This document shows positions 49,107-58,458 of a stretch of 64,000 bases of DNA, piece after piece. How positions within the stretch are numbered: position 1 is the first letter of the stretch; every line of letters begins with the position of its first letter. The DNA is taken from assembly GCF_051235805.1 (NCBI RefSeq), contig NZ_JBPNXV010000001.1, positions 310,001-374,000 of the forward strand. The letters are read 5' to 3'. The notes beneath the pieces were generated by a model, which was not told the origin of the DNA, did not search any database, and saw only the letters and a list, made by a program, of their open reading frames with translations. This DNA comes from Pseudothermotoga_B sp051235805. Its GTDB lineage: Bacteria > Thermotogota > Thermotogae > Thermotogales > DSM-5069. The position numbers and the translations under genes were made by a program.

Positions 49107-50684
49107 GTGAAGAGGTTTTTGGTTTTTTTGATTCTGGCAGCTGTAGTATCAAGCTTCTCGGCAGATCTGACGATGATTATTTCTGTGACTGGAGCACATC
49201 AGAGAAACTTCAACCCATATTTTGCTGGTGGAACTGGTTACGCAGCGTGTGGTTTCATCTATGAAACGCTCATATACTCAAACAACTTCACAGGTGATCT
49301 GCTACCCTGGCTTGCCTTGAATTATGACTGGAGTGACGACTACAAGAATCTCACCTTAACCCTGAGAAGAAACATAGCTTGGTCAGATGGCAAACCCTTC
49401 ACAGCCGACGATGTGGTTTTCACTTTCCTGATGCTGAAATCATTTCCGGCTTTGGACACCCAAGGAGTTTGGAAGGCAGGTTTAGAGAGTGTTGAGAAGA
49501 TTGATGATTACACCGTGAGATTGAATTTTTCGAGACTCAACACTTTGATAATCTACAACATTGCTGGTGTGTACATTGTGCCCAAACACATCTGGGAAAA
49601 GGTTGAAGATCCATCAAAGTTCACAAACGAAGAACCGATTGGCACGGGAGCCTATGTTCTTGAAAGCTTCACAGATCAAGTTTTCACGCTCAAGAGGAGA
49701 GCTGACTACTGGCAAGCACAGACGATCAAGGTTGACAGAATAAGAATACCAGCCTTCAACGGAAATGAACCAGCACAGCTCGCTGTAGCAAGTGGTGAAA
49801 TTGACTGGGGCGGGATAAATTATCCAAGAATTGAAAACATACAGAACAAAGATATAAAGTACTGGTTTCCAGAAGGTAATCCTGTCTTTCTGTTCTTCAA
49901 CCTTGAGAGGGAGCCATTCAAAAACGCAGCCTTTAGAAAGGCTGTCGCCAAGGCAGTTAACACGGATGAGTTGATAAGAATTGGCATGACGAACTACGCA
50001 GTGAAGACAAACCCAGTTGTCATAAAATCTGGTTATTCCTATCTTGTAGATGAGAATTTGAAGAGCAAGTGGTATTCTTTCAATATACAACAGGCAAAGG
50101 CGGAACTCGAGTCCCTCGGATTCAAAACGGGTAAAGACGGAGTTCTGGTTGATCAAAGTGGTAAGAGGTTGTCGTATGAATTGATAGTTCCCGCCGGCTG
50201 GACAGACTGGATAGCTGTCTCGCAACTTCTGTCTCAGCAGCTCAAGAAGGCAGGCATCGAGTTGAACGTGACACCAATAGACTACGGTGCTTACTTGACA
50301 AAGATCAGACAAAAGGACTTTGATGTCGCTGTGAGCTGGGCAAATTATGGCTCAAATCCTTATGTTTTCTTCAACAATTACTTGCACTCTTCCAACGCAT
50401 ATATCGGGAGCAACAGAGGTGGCTGGATAGACAAAGAGACAGATGAGTTGATAGACAAACTTTCACAGACTGCCGATAAAGAAGAGATAATGTCTATAGT
50501 ATCAAAGATACAGAACATTATATTGGAAAATCTTCCAGCTGTACCGCTTTTCTACAACCCAGTCTGGTTTATTTATTCTACTAAGAACTTTACTGGCTGG
50601 CCCAACCAGGACAACGCATTTGTGGAACCAAGAACGACTGGTATGGACAAGATCTACCTCGTGATGCATCTTGAACCCAAATGA
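49107..50684 (+). CDS. Extracytoplasmic solute-binding protein, family 5 (oligosaccharide-type)
   Basis: This 525-residue protein has a signal peptide (MKRFLVFLILAAVVSSFSA), then GAHQRNFNPYFAGGTGYAACGFIYETLIYSN, RRNIAWSDGKPFTADDVVFTF, and a tryptophan-rich end (NPVWFIYSTKNFTGWPNQDNAF). That N- and C-terminal pattern recalls the beta-glucan and mannan oligosaccharide binders of Thermotoga more than peptide binders. GTG 49107 follows AGGGGGTGATGTT. Ligand prediction is an inference. Confidence 0.9.
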   Translation: MKRFLVFLILAAVVSSFSADLTMIISVTGAHQRNFNPYFAGGTGYAACGFIYETLIYSNNFTGDLLPWLALNYDWSDDYKNLTLTLRRNIAWSDGKPFTADDVVFTFLMLKSFPALDTQGVWKAGLESVEKIDDYTVRLNFSRLNTLIIYNIAGVYIVPKHIWEKVEDPSKFTNEEPIGTGAYVLESFTDQVFTLKRRADYWQAQTIKVDRIRIPAFNGNEPAQLAVASGEIDWGGINYPRIENIQNKDIKYWFPEGNPVFLFFNLEREPFKNAAFRKAVAKAVNTDELIRIGMTNYAVKTNPVVIKSGYSYLVDENLKSKWYSFNIQQAKAELESLGFKTGKDGVLVDQSGKRLSYELIVPAGWTDWIAVSQLLSQQLKKAGIELNVTPIDYGAYLTKIRQKDFDVAVSWANYGSNPYVFFNNYLHSSNAYIGSNRGGWIDKETDELIDKLSQTADKEEIMSIVSKIQNIILENLPAVPLFYNPVWFIYSTKNFTGWPNQDNAFVEPRTTGMDKIYLVMHLEPK

Positions 50685-50689
50685 GTAAT

Positions 50690-50713
50690 GGTCGGAGGCT
50701 ACTGCCTCCGACC
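50690..50713 (+). terminator. Perfect hairpin between binding-protein and permease genes
   Basis: A 10-bp perfect stem (GGTCGGAGGC at 50690-50699 with its complement at 50704-50713) with a TACT loop begins 5 nt after the binding-protein stop and is followed by only TTT, ahead of the ribosome binding site of the OppB-type gene. Confidence 0.7.
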
Positions 50714-50730
50714 TTTGGAGGTGTCAGTTT

Positions 50731-51705
50731 TTGAAGTACATCTCTCAAAAGCTTTTCTTCTTTTTCATAGCCCTCTGGACTGCTCTGACGATGAATTTTC
50801 TGATTCCTCGTCTGATGCCAGGAGATCCTGCTGAAAGAATTATGTCTCGTTTCTCTACGGAAATTAATGAGAGTGCCATCGAAGCCTTGAGGATTGCGAT
50901 AGGTCTTGAAAAGGACAAACCTATACTGACTCAGTACGTCGAGTACATAAAGAACAGTTTTTCGGGTAATTTCGGCATTTCTTATGTGTATTATCCCGTT
51001 GCGGTTAAAGATATTCTCGCCTCTTCTCTACCTTGGACCATAGGATTGGTGGGGATCTCGACTTTTGTGAGCTTCTTGATCGGAACCTGGCTGGGTGCGA
51101 TTGCTGGATTTAGAAGAGACAAGCCAATTGGAACTGTGCTCACCATGATTTCTCTTATGATAAGAGCGTTCCCCTATTTCTGGCTCGCCATGATGTTTCT
51201 GTATCTCTTTGGATATGTCTTAAGATGGTTCCCACTCTCCAACGCTTACTCGACGAAAGAGTTTCTGAATGGTTGGAAGTTCGTGGGCAGTGTAATCTAC
51301 CATGCAATCTTGCCGGGCACAACTCTTGTAGTTGCATCCCTTGGAAGCTGGATTTTGACTATGAGAAACAATATTGTCAGCGTCTTGGCTGAAGATTACA
51401 TACTTCTTGCCGAGGCTAAGGGACTACCACAAAATGAAATAATGAGCAATTATGCGATGAGGAATGCCATCTTACCAAGTATAACTGCCTTTGGACTGTC
51501 TTTGGGCTTCGTTGTTAGTGGTGCACTTCTAACTGAGATCGTTTTTTCCTATCCGGGGGTTGGGTATCAACTGTACAGAGCGGCTGTGAGTCAGGATTAT
51601 CCTTTGATACAAGCGATCTTCTTTTTTATTTCATTGTCGGTGTTGAGTGCCAATCTGTTGATGGACTTTGTATACATCTTTCTTGATCCAAGGACAAGGG
51701 GGTAA
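50731..51705 (+). CDS. ABC permease, OppB type (second system)
   Basis: This 324-residue permease begins MKYISQKLFFFFIALWTALTMNFLIPRLMPGDP and has EAKGLPQNEIMSNYAMRNAILPSIT as the coupling loop near 222-246. TTG 50731 follows TTTGGAGGTG. It is followed by the OppC-type gene with a 4-nt gap. Confidence 0.94.
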   Translation: MKYISQKLFFFFIALWTALTMNFLIPRLMPGDPAERIMSRFSTEINESAIEALRIAIGLEKDKPILTQYVEYIKNSFSGNFGISYVYYPVAVKDILASSLPWTIGLVGISTFVSFLIGTWLGAIAGFRRDKPIGTVLTMISLMIRAFPYFWLAMMFLYLFGYVLRWFPLSNAYSTKEFLNGWKFVGSVIYHAILPGTTLVVASLGSWILTMRNNIVSVLAEDYILLAEAKGLPQNEIMSNYAMRNAILPSITAFGLSLGFVVSGALLTEIVFSYPGVGYQLYRAAVSQDYPLIQAIFFFISLSVLSANLLMDFVYIFLDPRTRG

Positions 51706-51709
51706 GCCT

Positions 51710-52522
51710 TTGACTCTCAAAGCTTGGACAGGTGTAAGCATAATACTGTTTTTTGTTTCGGTGGCTCTTTTAGCACCGTATTTGGCACCATATGATCCGA
51801 ACGAGATCGTCAACTTACCTTATGAACAGCCCAGTAGATTGCACTTACTTGGTACAGATCGTTTGGGCAGAGATATCTTTTCACAGCTCATCTATGGTAC
51901 AAGACTCTCGCTGTTAATCGGGGTACTCACGGGAGTTTTCATGACAACCATCTCGACCTTCATCGGCATGATCTCAGGGTACTACGGTGGTATTGTAGAT
52001 CGTATACTTTCAACGATAACAGACGTTTTCTTGGTCATACCGGGGATTCCATTGATGATAGTGATCTCCTCGTACATGAGAGTTAGAAGTTTTTGGACAG
52101 TGATTCTCGTCATTGCTTTCACCAGTTGGGGTGGTGGTGCGAGGATCGTCAGAGCTCAGATGCTTTCTATTAAAAACAGAGAGTTTGTTCTGGCGGCGAA
52201 GACTATAGGAGAGAAGAATTGGAGAATAATCTTTTTTGAGATATTACCCAATATGCTGTCTTTGATAGCTTCGAATTTCTTCAGCGCCGTTCTGTACGCG
52301 ATAATCGGTGAAGCATCTTTGTCTTTTCTAGGTTTGGGCGATGTGAGCAAGATTTCATGGGGTACGATGCTCTACTGGGCACAGAGTGCGAATGCGTTGC
52401 TGAATCGAATGTGGCTTTGGGTTCTCGCCCCAGGTTTGTCGATAGTCATGCTTGGAACTGCCTTTGCGCTTTTGAACTTTTCTCTCGATGAAATGACCAA
52501 TCCAAGGTTGAGAAGGCGTTAG
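51710..52522 (+). CDS. ABC permease, OppC type (second system)
   Basis: This 270-residue permease (six helices) has LGTDRLGRDIFSQLIYGTRLSLLIGVLTG and the coupling loop NREFVLAAKTIGEKNWRIIFFEILPNMLSL. TTG 51710 is chosen because GGGGG lies seven bases upstream; the frame extends back into the OppB-type gene. Unlike its counterpart at 44166 it has no extracytoplasmic insertion. Confidence 0.93.
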   Translation: MTLKAWTGVSIILFFVSVALLAPYLAPYDPNEIVNLPYEQPSRLHLLGTDRLGRDIFSQLIYGTRLSLLIGVLTGVFMTTISTFIGMISGYYGGIVDRILSTITDVFLVIPGIPLMIVISSYMRVRSFWTVILVIAFTSWGGGARIVRAQMLSIKNREFVLAAKTIGEKNWRIIFFEILPNMLSLIASNFFSAVLYAIIGEASLSFLGLGDVSKISWGTMLYWAQSANALLNRMWLWVLAPGLSIVMLGTAFALLNFSLDEMTNPRLRRR

Positions 52523-52531
52523 GGTGATTCA

Positions 52532-53476
52532 ATGGTTGAGATTTTGAGTCTCAAAGCAGGTTATCGATTTAGGAAGAAGAATGTTAAGGCTGTGAGAGAT
52601 GTCACGCTGACGATCTACGATCGAGATTTTCTTGGTATAGCCGGTGAATCTGGTTGCGGTAAATCTACCTTGGCTTTGGCAATGCTCAAGTTGCTCAAAA
52701 CTCCAGGTTACATAGAATCTGGCAAGGTCTTGATTGACAAAGTGGATATCTTCAACCTTTCTCAGGAAGAGCTGTCAAAAGTCAGGTGGAAGGAATTTTC
52801 CTTTGTTCCCCAGAGTTCGATGAATTCGTTGAACCCCGTCATGAAGATAAGAGACCAGATCGTCGATGTCATAGTCCACCATACAGCTATGAAAATTCAA
52901 GAAGCTCACGAGATCGTCTACGAGGTCTTAAGACTCGTTGGGTTACCTTTGCAGTGTGCACACAGTTACCCACATCAACTTTCTGGAGGTATGAGGCAAA
53001 GAGTTGTTATAGGAATGGCACTGGCTCTTTCACCAAAGTTCGTAGTCTTCGATGAACCAACTACTGCCTTGGATGTGGTCGTGCAGAGATCAATACTCGA
53101 GAAGATCTTTGAATTACAAAAAGAGAAAGGGTTTGCCGCTGTCTTTGTAACGCACGATATTTCACTACTCTTCGAGATATCAAAACATCTGGCTATAATG
53201 TACGCAGGTGAAATCGTTGAGTATGGCGATACAAAATCTGTCTACGAGAGACCGTTACATCCATATACGCAAGGACTGATTGAATCTCTGCCAAGCATAT
53301 CTAAGGAACTGAAGAGCTACAGGAGTATTCCTGGAAAGCCACCAGATCTTTCTGAAGAGATCGAAGGTTGTCCCTTCTACGAAAGATGTCAGTTTAGGAA
53401 GGAAATATGTTTAAAAGATCATCCGCGTTCCAAGCAAGTTGAGCAAGGCAGGTGGGTGTCTTGCCATCTGTATTGA
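52532..53476 (+). CDS. ABC transporter ATPase, OppD type (second system)
   Basis: This 314-residue ATPase has Walker A GESGCGKSTLALAM, signature LSGGMRQRVVIGMAL, Walker B FVVFDEPTTALD and the C-terminal CPFYERCQFRKEICLKDHP cysteine block. It overlaps the OppF-type gene by 16 nt. Confidence 0.95.
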   Translation: MVEILSLKAGYRFRKKNVKAVRDVTLTIYDRDFLGIAGESGCGKSTLALAMLKLLKTPGYIESGKVLIDKVDIFNLSQEELSKVRWKEFSFVPQSSMNSLNPVMKIRDQIVDVIVHHTAMKIQEAHEIVYEVLRLVGLPLQCAHSYPHQLSGGMRQRVVIGMALALSPKFVVFDEPTTALDVVVQRSILEKIFELQKEKGFAAVFVTHDISLLFEISKHLAIMYAGEIVEYGDTKSVYERPLHPYTQGLIESLPSISKELKSYRSIPGKPPDLSEEIEGCPFYERCQFRKEICLKDHPRSKQVEQGRWVSCHLY

Positions 53477-54399
53477 TTGCAGAAGGGATTGTCAAGAACT
53501 TCATTTTGAGAAAAGGCTTCAGGCATTATACGGTACACGCATTAAGAGGGGTCGATCTTTATCTCTTGGAAAGAGAGATAGTTTCGATTGTTGGTGAGAG
53601 TGGTTGCGGTAAGACAACTCTTTTGCGAGTGGTTGCGAGAATATACATTCAAGATCAAGGAAGGTTGTTGTTACTTGGCAAGGAGCTTCCAAGAAAGATT
53701 AGCAGAAAACAGGAATTGGAGTACAGAAAGATCGTTCAGATGATCTTTCAGGATCCTTTCTCGGCACTCAATCCAGCGAAGAAGGTTGGAAAATTTCTTG
53801 AAAGACCACTCGTGATATTCAATCTACCCGATACAAAAGATAGAATAAGAGAAGCACTCAAGGAGGTTGAGTTGCCGGTTGATTGTCTTGAGAAGTATCC
53901 GCACGAACTGTCTGGAGGTCAAAGGCAGAGAGTTGTTATCGCGCGATCCATAATAGCAAGACCGAAGATATTGTTGGCAGACGAACCCACTTCGATGCTT
54001 GATGTATCGATAAAGGCTTCGATACTCAATTTGTTGTTGCAATTAAGAGAAGATCATGCGATTTCCTTGATTCATGTGACACACGATTTGGCTTCCGCAA
54101 AGTACATCTCTGACAGGATAGTTGTCATGTATGCAGGACAGATCGTTGAAGAGGGCAAAGCAGAAGAAGTGGTCGATGAACCTCTTCATCCGTACACCAA
54201 ACTTTTGAGAGCTGCCGCACCAGATCCAAACAACACTAAGGTGAAAGTTGGACTAACGGGAGAACCACCAAGTTTGGTAAGTCCTCCCGAAGGATGTTCC
54301 TTTCTACCAAGATGTCCCTACGCAAAGAAAGAATGTTCGCACTTTTCACAGATTGTTGATTTAAAAGGCAGAAAGGTCAGGTGTATTTTGTACTACTGA
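53461..54399 (+). CDS. ABC transporter ATPase, OppF type (second system)
   Basis: This ATPase of about 312 residues has Walker A GESGCGKTTLLRV, signature LSGGQRQRVVIARSI, Walker B ILLADEPTSMLD and the C-terminal GCSFLPRCPYAKKECSHF extension. TTG 53461 follows GGTGGGTG; a GTG at 53452 is also possible. It ends the second Opp operon. Confidence 0.95.
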   Translation: MPSVLIAEGIVKNFILRKGFRHYTVHALRGVDLYLLEREIVSIVGESGCGKTTLLRVVARIYIQDQGRLLLLGKELPRKISRKQELEYRKIVQMIFQDPFSALNPAKKVGKFLERPLVIFNLPDTKDRIREALKEVELPVDCLEKYPHELSGGQRQRVVIARSIIARPKILLADEPTSMLDVSIKASILNLLLQLREDHAISLIHVTHDLASAKYISDRIVVMYAGQIVEEGKAEEVVDEPLHPYTKLLRAAAPDPNNTKVKVGLTGEPPSLVSPPEGCSFLPRCPYAKKECSHFSQIVDLKGRKVRCILYY

Positions 54400-54453
54400 A
54401 GGCTTAATTTTTTTCCTGGTCTTTGTGTGAATTTTCTTGAATATTGTTCTTTT

Positions 54454-54912
54454 TCACCGATGGTTCTTCAAAAAACTCACAATTTCTTGTAGATCAGGTA
54501 GCTCTTTGATTGGATAAACTTTGACGAAGACAACTTTGCCATTTTCGTCAATTACTATGTTGGCTCTCTCTGAAAAACCATCCTTTTCTCTGAATATGCC
54601 GTAGCTTTTCGCAACTTCGCCGTGTGGCCAAAAATCTGAAAGAATTCTTAATTTCACGAGCTTTAGAGCGTCTGCCCACGCTTTCTTGCTCGGCACAGGA
54701 TCAACGCTCAATCCCAGTGGGATAGTGCCAAGTTCTTCGAGCTGAGCATAAGCCTGTTCCAGGGAAATCATTTGGTTTGCACAAACCGATGTCCATGCCA
54801 GTGGATGAAAAGATAGCAGTACCTTCTTGCCCTTCAGCTGAGAGAGTTGAACAAGTTTACCATCTTGGTCCTTGAGCCCAAAATCTGGTGCCAGTGAACC
54901 AATTTGCAACAT
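54454..54912 (-). CDS. 1-Cys peroxiredoxin (AhpC/TSA family)
   Basis: This 152-residue thioredoxin-fold protein reduces peroxides. The peroxidatic cysteine is C44 in the loop HPLAWTSVCANQM, a form of the PxxxT/SxxC motif; it is the only cysteine, so a resolving partner or external thiol is needed. It lies 1 nt after korB, and the pair korAB-prx is probably one transcript, next to the superoxide reductase and rubrerythrin genes. Confidence 0.9.
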   Translation of the reverse strand: MLQIGSLAPDFGLKDQDGKLVQLSQLKGKKVLLSFHPLAWTSVCANQMISLEQAYAQLEELGTIPLGLSVDPVPSKKAWADALKLVKLRILSDFWPHGEVAKSYGIFREKDGFSERANIVIDENGKVVFVKVYPIKELPDLQEIVSFLKNHR

Positions 54913-54913
54913 A

Positions 54914-55771
54914 TTACCACCTCCGCTTTGAATCGATCAACTCAGCAACTTTTTGAAGATCATGCCTTCTTTTGAACAGTGGTTCTAAAGAGTCTCTGTA
55001 GACTCTCTGGTGTTGTTCAAAGGTTGGTCTTTCATCGACGTAAAACACACCTAAGGGTAAAGGAGATTTTTCCATAGCCCTTTCGAAGGCTTTGGAAAGG
55101 TCTTTTTCATCGTGGTCTTTCATGTAATAGGTGTTTTCCTTGAACCATTTGTAGGTGTTGATCTTGTTGAAGGTTACACATGGTTGAAAGATGTCAACAA
55201 GCGAAAAGCCTTTGTGCAGAACTGCCCTTTTGATTATCTCCTTTGTTTCTTGAAGATCACCACAGAAAGCTCTTGCCACAAAGGAACATTTCAAAGACAA
55301 AGCGACTGCTAGTGGATTGAATGGTTCACTGATTGCACCAGTCACTTGTACGGGCGTGACAAAGCCCTTTTGACTCGTTGGTGAGGCTTGTCCCTTTGTT
55401 AGACCATACACCATATTGTTGTGAACGAGCACCGTTATATCGGGATTTCTCCTGATGGCATGTATGAAGTGATTTCCACCCTCACCATAGATGCATCCGT
55501 CACCGCTTTCAACAATCACTGTAAGATTTGGGTTTGCTACTTTTATCGCAGTAGCTGCGGGCAAGCTTCTCCCATGTAAGCCGTTGAAATAGTTGCACTT
55601 TATGTACTGCGGTGACTTTGCTGCCTGGCCGATTCCAGAGACCAATACAAAGTTTTTTGGTTCTACGTTGAGCTCTTCAAGTGCCATTTTGAGTATGTTG
55701 TGAATTGAGTAGTTGCCACACCCAGGACACCACGCAATGTCAACATTTTCAAGATCGAATTTGCTTGACAT
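54914..55771 (-). CDS. korB: 2-oxoacid:ferredoxin oxidoreductase, beta subunit
   Basis: This 285-residue TPP-binding subunit has the N-terminal WCPGCGNYSI (Fe-S cysteines), GIGQAAKSPQYI, NFGLHGRSLPAATAIK-like NGLHGRSLPAATAIKVANP and the TPP-binding GDGCIYGEGGNHFIHAIRRN. With KorA it oxidatively decarboxylates a 2-oxoacid (such as 2-oxoglutarate) to acyl-CoA with ferredoxin. Start overlaps the last base of korA. Confidence 0.93.
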   Translation of the reverse strand: MSSKFDLENVDIAWCPGCGNYSIHNILKMALEELNVEPKNFVLVSGIGQAAKSPQYIKCNYFNGLHGRSLPAATAIKVANPNLTVIVESGDGCIYGEGGNHFIHAIRRNPDITVLVHNNMVYGLTKGQASPTSQKGFVTPVQVTGAISEPFNPLAVALSLKCSFVARAFCGDLQETKEIIKRAVLHKGFSLVDIFQPCVTFNKINTYKWFKENTYYMKDHDEKDLSKAFERAMEKSPLPLGVFYVDERPTFEQHQRVYRDSLEPLFKRRHDLQKVAELIDSKRRW

Positions 55772-57462
55772 TAGAGTTCCCCCTTTAGAAACTTTTCAAC
55801 ACTCTCTCTCACTTCTTCTACGTAAAAGGGCAAACCATTGTATTTTGTGAGCGATTTAAAGTTCGTAAAACCAAGCTCCATTTTCAAGAGTTTCCCAAGT
55901 TGTGAAGTTGCATTGGATTCTACAATCAGCACTTTTCGTGAACCATTTAGATGTTCAGGTAAATTCGAAGGCAATGGGTAGAGCTGTTGGAGATGAAGAA
56001 CTGCCACCTTTGTAAGATCCCGAACCGCTTCAAGAACAATCTCTCTGGTGGAACCGAAACAAATGACAAGATATTCACAGTCCTTTTTGCCGATCAGTTC
56101 TGCAGGTATTTCGTCGGCAAAATCCTTTAACTTTCTGAGCCTCTTTTCGACCATCTTTTTCCTGGTTTCAAAATCTTCAGTGATCCTTCCGAACTCATCA
56201 TGTTCATCACTGTCAACACAAACGAATCCTTCACCGTAACCTGGTATGCCTCTTTTGGAGATTCCGTTATCTGTCAACTCATATCGTTTGTAATCGGAAA
56301 AGGTTTTCACGACATAACTCGAAGGTTCTTTTATTTCGTCTGTGTACTCAAAGTTGTATATCATATCCATCAAATATTGATCTGTGAGAACAAAGACGGG
56401 TACTTGGTATTTATCCGCTATCTCGAAAGCCTTCACTGTACAGGAAAACGCTTGCTGAAGATTACCAGGAGCCAAGATCACTCTTTCGAACTCACCATGA
56501 CCTGAGAAGAGTGCAAAGAGAAGATCTCCTTGTTCTGTTCTGGTTGGAAGGCCTGTTGCAGGTCCAGGTCTTTGCGCAAGGTGGATCACGATGGGACTCT
56601 CTATCATTCCTGCAAGGCTGAGTGCTTCAGTCATGAGTGCAAAACCACCTCCACTGGTCGTGACGAGCGCCCTTGCACCAGCGTACCAAGCTCCTAATGC
56701 CATGTTCATAGCCGATATTTCATCTTCTGCTTGTTCAACGATGATGTCAAAGTCTTTTGAATAAGCTGCGAGATTGGTTAGAACACCAGTTGAAGGCGAC
56801 ATCGGGTAAGAAGATACGAAAGTGCAACCTGCAGCGAGGGCCCCTAAGGCAACAGCTTCAGCTCCATTCATGAGCAGATGTCCATTCACCTTTGAATCTC
56901 TTTTCAAATCTATTTTGATGGTCATGCCGGTGTCTGAATAAAGATAGTCATGACCGAGCACGGCCGCTCTTTTGTTTTCTTCGCACACCTTGGGTCCTTT
57001 GTTGCAGAACCACTTTTCAATCGCGAAAATTACATTTTCCAAGGGAAGTTTCAAAAGGCCACATAACATCCCAAGAACAACTGAATTTGAATACACTTTG
57101 TTGCCTGCCTTCGACGCTAACTCTGAAATCGGTACTTGAACAACTTTTGCATCTAAACCATCAACTTGTGCAGATGAGTCGACAAGAACAATCGTATCTT
57201 TGTCTATTCGATCTACAACTCTTGTAATGTGTACACTGCCAGGCGAGAGAGAAAAAAGAAGGTCTGCTTTTCTGCGAAATGCCCTTACAGGAGTATCACT
57301 AATTCTTATCAAAGTGGAGTTGCTACCACCTCTCACGCGAGACATGTACTCCTTGTATGAAAAAACATTAAGACCATAATTCTTCAAGATCTTTGGGAAA
57401 AGGCTTTCGATCGTCTGAATACCTTGACCAGCTTCACCACAGATTAGAACAGAAAGCTCCAC
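55771..57462 (-). CDS. korA: 2-oxoacid:ferredoxin oxidoreductase, fused gamma-alpha subunit
   Basis: The first 185 residues are the gamma domain (LICGEAGQGIQTIESLF, MSRVRGGSNSTLIRIS), followed by the alpha domain (GHLLMNGAEAVALGALAAGCTFVSSYPMSPST, EQAEDEISAMNMALGA, RPGPATGLPTRTEQGDLLFAL). Length 563 fits the two-subunit Kor type that lacks a separate ferredoxin-like delta subunit. The substrate is not fixed by sequence. Confidence 0.93.
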   Translation of the reverse strand: MELSVLICGEAGQGIQTIESLFPKILKNYGLNVFSYKEYMSRVRGGSNSTLIRISDTPVRAFRRKADLLFSLSPGSVHITRVVDRIDKDTIVLVDSSAQVDGLDAKVVQVPISELASKAGNKVYSNSVVLGMLCGLLKLPLENVIFAIEKWFCNKGPKVCEENKRAAVLGHDYLYSDTGMTIKIDLKRDSKVNGHLLMNGAEAVALGALAAGCTFVSSYPMSPSTGVLTNLAAYSKDFDIIVEQAEDEISAMNMALGAWYAGARALVTTSGGGFALMTEALSLAGMIESPIVIHLAQRPGPATGLPTRTEQGDLLFALFSGHGEFERVILAPGNLQQAFSCTVKAFEIADKYQVPVFVLTDQYLMDMIYNFEYTDEIKEPSSYVVKTFSDYKRYELTDNGISKRGIPGYGEGFVCVDSDEHDEFGRITEDFETRKKMVEKRLRKLKDFADEIPAELIGKKDCEYLVICFGSTREIVLEAVRDLTKVAVLHLQQLYPLPSNLPEHLNGSRKVLIVESNATSQLGKLLKMELGFTNFKSLTKYNGLPFYVEEVRESVEKFLKGEL

Positions 57463-57482
57463 AAAAACACCTCCTATGTTTC

Positions 57483-57507
57483 AAAAAACCCCGGCAGCGC
57501 CGGGGTT
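57483..57507 (-). terminator. Terminator after superoxide reductase gene
   Basis: On the minus strand AACCCCGGC pairs with GCCGGGGTT over a 3-nt loop (57487-57507), followed by TTTTTT. It separates the rubrerythrin-superoxide reductase unit from korA. Confidence 0.88.
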
Positions 57508-57513
57508 TCTCCA

Positions 57514-57906
57514 TCACTCAACGGCGATCTTTAAGCTACTTTCCCAAAGTCCATGTATGTTGCAGTATGAAAGTGCAAGGAGTGTTCCAGATTTGTTGAG
57601 TTTGACCCAGGTCTTGACAAAGGGTTCTGTGTAGACTTCACCTGTGTTGGGACCTTTCACAGATTCACCGTGTACGTTGAATTCAAAATTACCTATTTCG
57701 TAGACATAAGGATCACCATCTGGCTGGAAAAACAGTTTTATCCATTTTATGTGATGCTCTGTCGTATTTGGATGTGGTATTTCTTTACCAACGCAGACTG
57801 AAATCTCTGTTTTTTCACCCTTTTTCACCTTCTCAGGAGCTTCTATGACTGGCACGTGCTTTTCTTTCTTGAAATCTTCTGATTTGATGAAATCGGCAAG
57901 TTTCAT
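57514..57906 (-). CDS. sor: Superoxide reductase (neelaredoxin type)
   Basis: This 130-residue enzyme reduces superoxide to hydrogen peroxide without making oxygen. The iron centre ligands are visible: E15-K16-H17 (KEKHVPVI), H45 and H51 (HPNTTEHH), and C115 and H118 (CNIHG). There is no N-terminal desulforedoxin domain, so it is the one-iron class. ATG 57906 follows GGAGGG; the frame upstream overlaps the rubrerythrin gene in another phase. Confidence 0.94.
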   Translation of the reverse strand: MKLADFIKSEDFKKEKHVPVIEAPEKVKKGEKTEISVCVGKEIPHPNTTEHHIKWIKLFFQPDGDPYVYEIGNFEFNVHGESVKGPNTGEVYTEPFVKTWVKLNKSGTLLALSYCNIHGLWESSLKIAVE

Positions 57907-57919
57907 AACCTTCCCTCCT

Positions 57920-58432
57920 TCACACAGAGAATTCGATATACATCTTCTTTGAAGTTCCGCAAACGGGACATTTTTCTGGTGCTTCATTTTCTACCGTGTG
58001 CCCACAGACAGGACAAATGTAGATTTTGCCAGCTGGGTAATCTTCGTTCTTTTCAACAAGAGCCTTCGCCAGTTTGTACATCTCAGCATGAATCTTTTCT
58101 GCTTCCCAAGCGTACTTCGTGCTTCTTTCAGCACCTTTCTCTTGCTGAAATTGTGCAACTGTGTTGTAGACTGGATACATTTCGTTGATCTCGAAGGTTT
58201 CACCATCGATGCACTGCTGAACGTTGTCCTTCAACTCCTGGTAGATTTTACCCAGTTCTCTGTAATGGTTCCTTGCGTGCACAAACTCCGCATGAGCTAT
58301 TGCTCTGAAAAGATTGGCAAGTTTTTTTAAACCTTTTCTTTCTGCTTCGTCTGCAAAGATCAGGTACTTCATGTGAGCCATGCTTTCGCCTGCAAAGGCA
58401 TCTTCCAAAAACTTCTTAGTCATATCTCTCAA
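57920..58432 (-). CDS. rbr: Rubrerythrin
   Basis: This peroxidase of about 170 residues has a diiron four-helix domain (FLEDAFAGESMAHMKYLIFADEAERKG, IAHAEFVHARNHY, AWEAEKIHAEMYKLA) and a C-terminal rubredoxin domain (ICPVCG, CPVCGTSKKMY). It works with superoxide reductase, which lies 13 nt downstream. TTG 58432 follows GGGGGTGATTTTC; ATG 58423 is the alternative start. Confidence 0.94.
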   Translation of the reverse strand: MRDMTKKFLEDAFAGESMAHMKYLIFADEAERKGLKKLANLFRAIAHAEFVHARNHYRELGKIYQELKDNVQQCIDGETFEINEMYPVYNTVAQFQQEKGAERSTKYAWEAEKIHAEMYKLAKALVEKNEDYPAGKIYICPVCGHTVENEAPEKCPVCGTSKKMYIEFSV

Positions 58433-58458
58433 GAAAATCACCCCCTATATCTGTTTTA

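Noticed and set aside
54400..54453. Terminator between the second Opp operon and the peroxiredoxin gene
   Set aside because: A T run is present near 54408-54415 but no stable stem precedes it.
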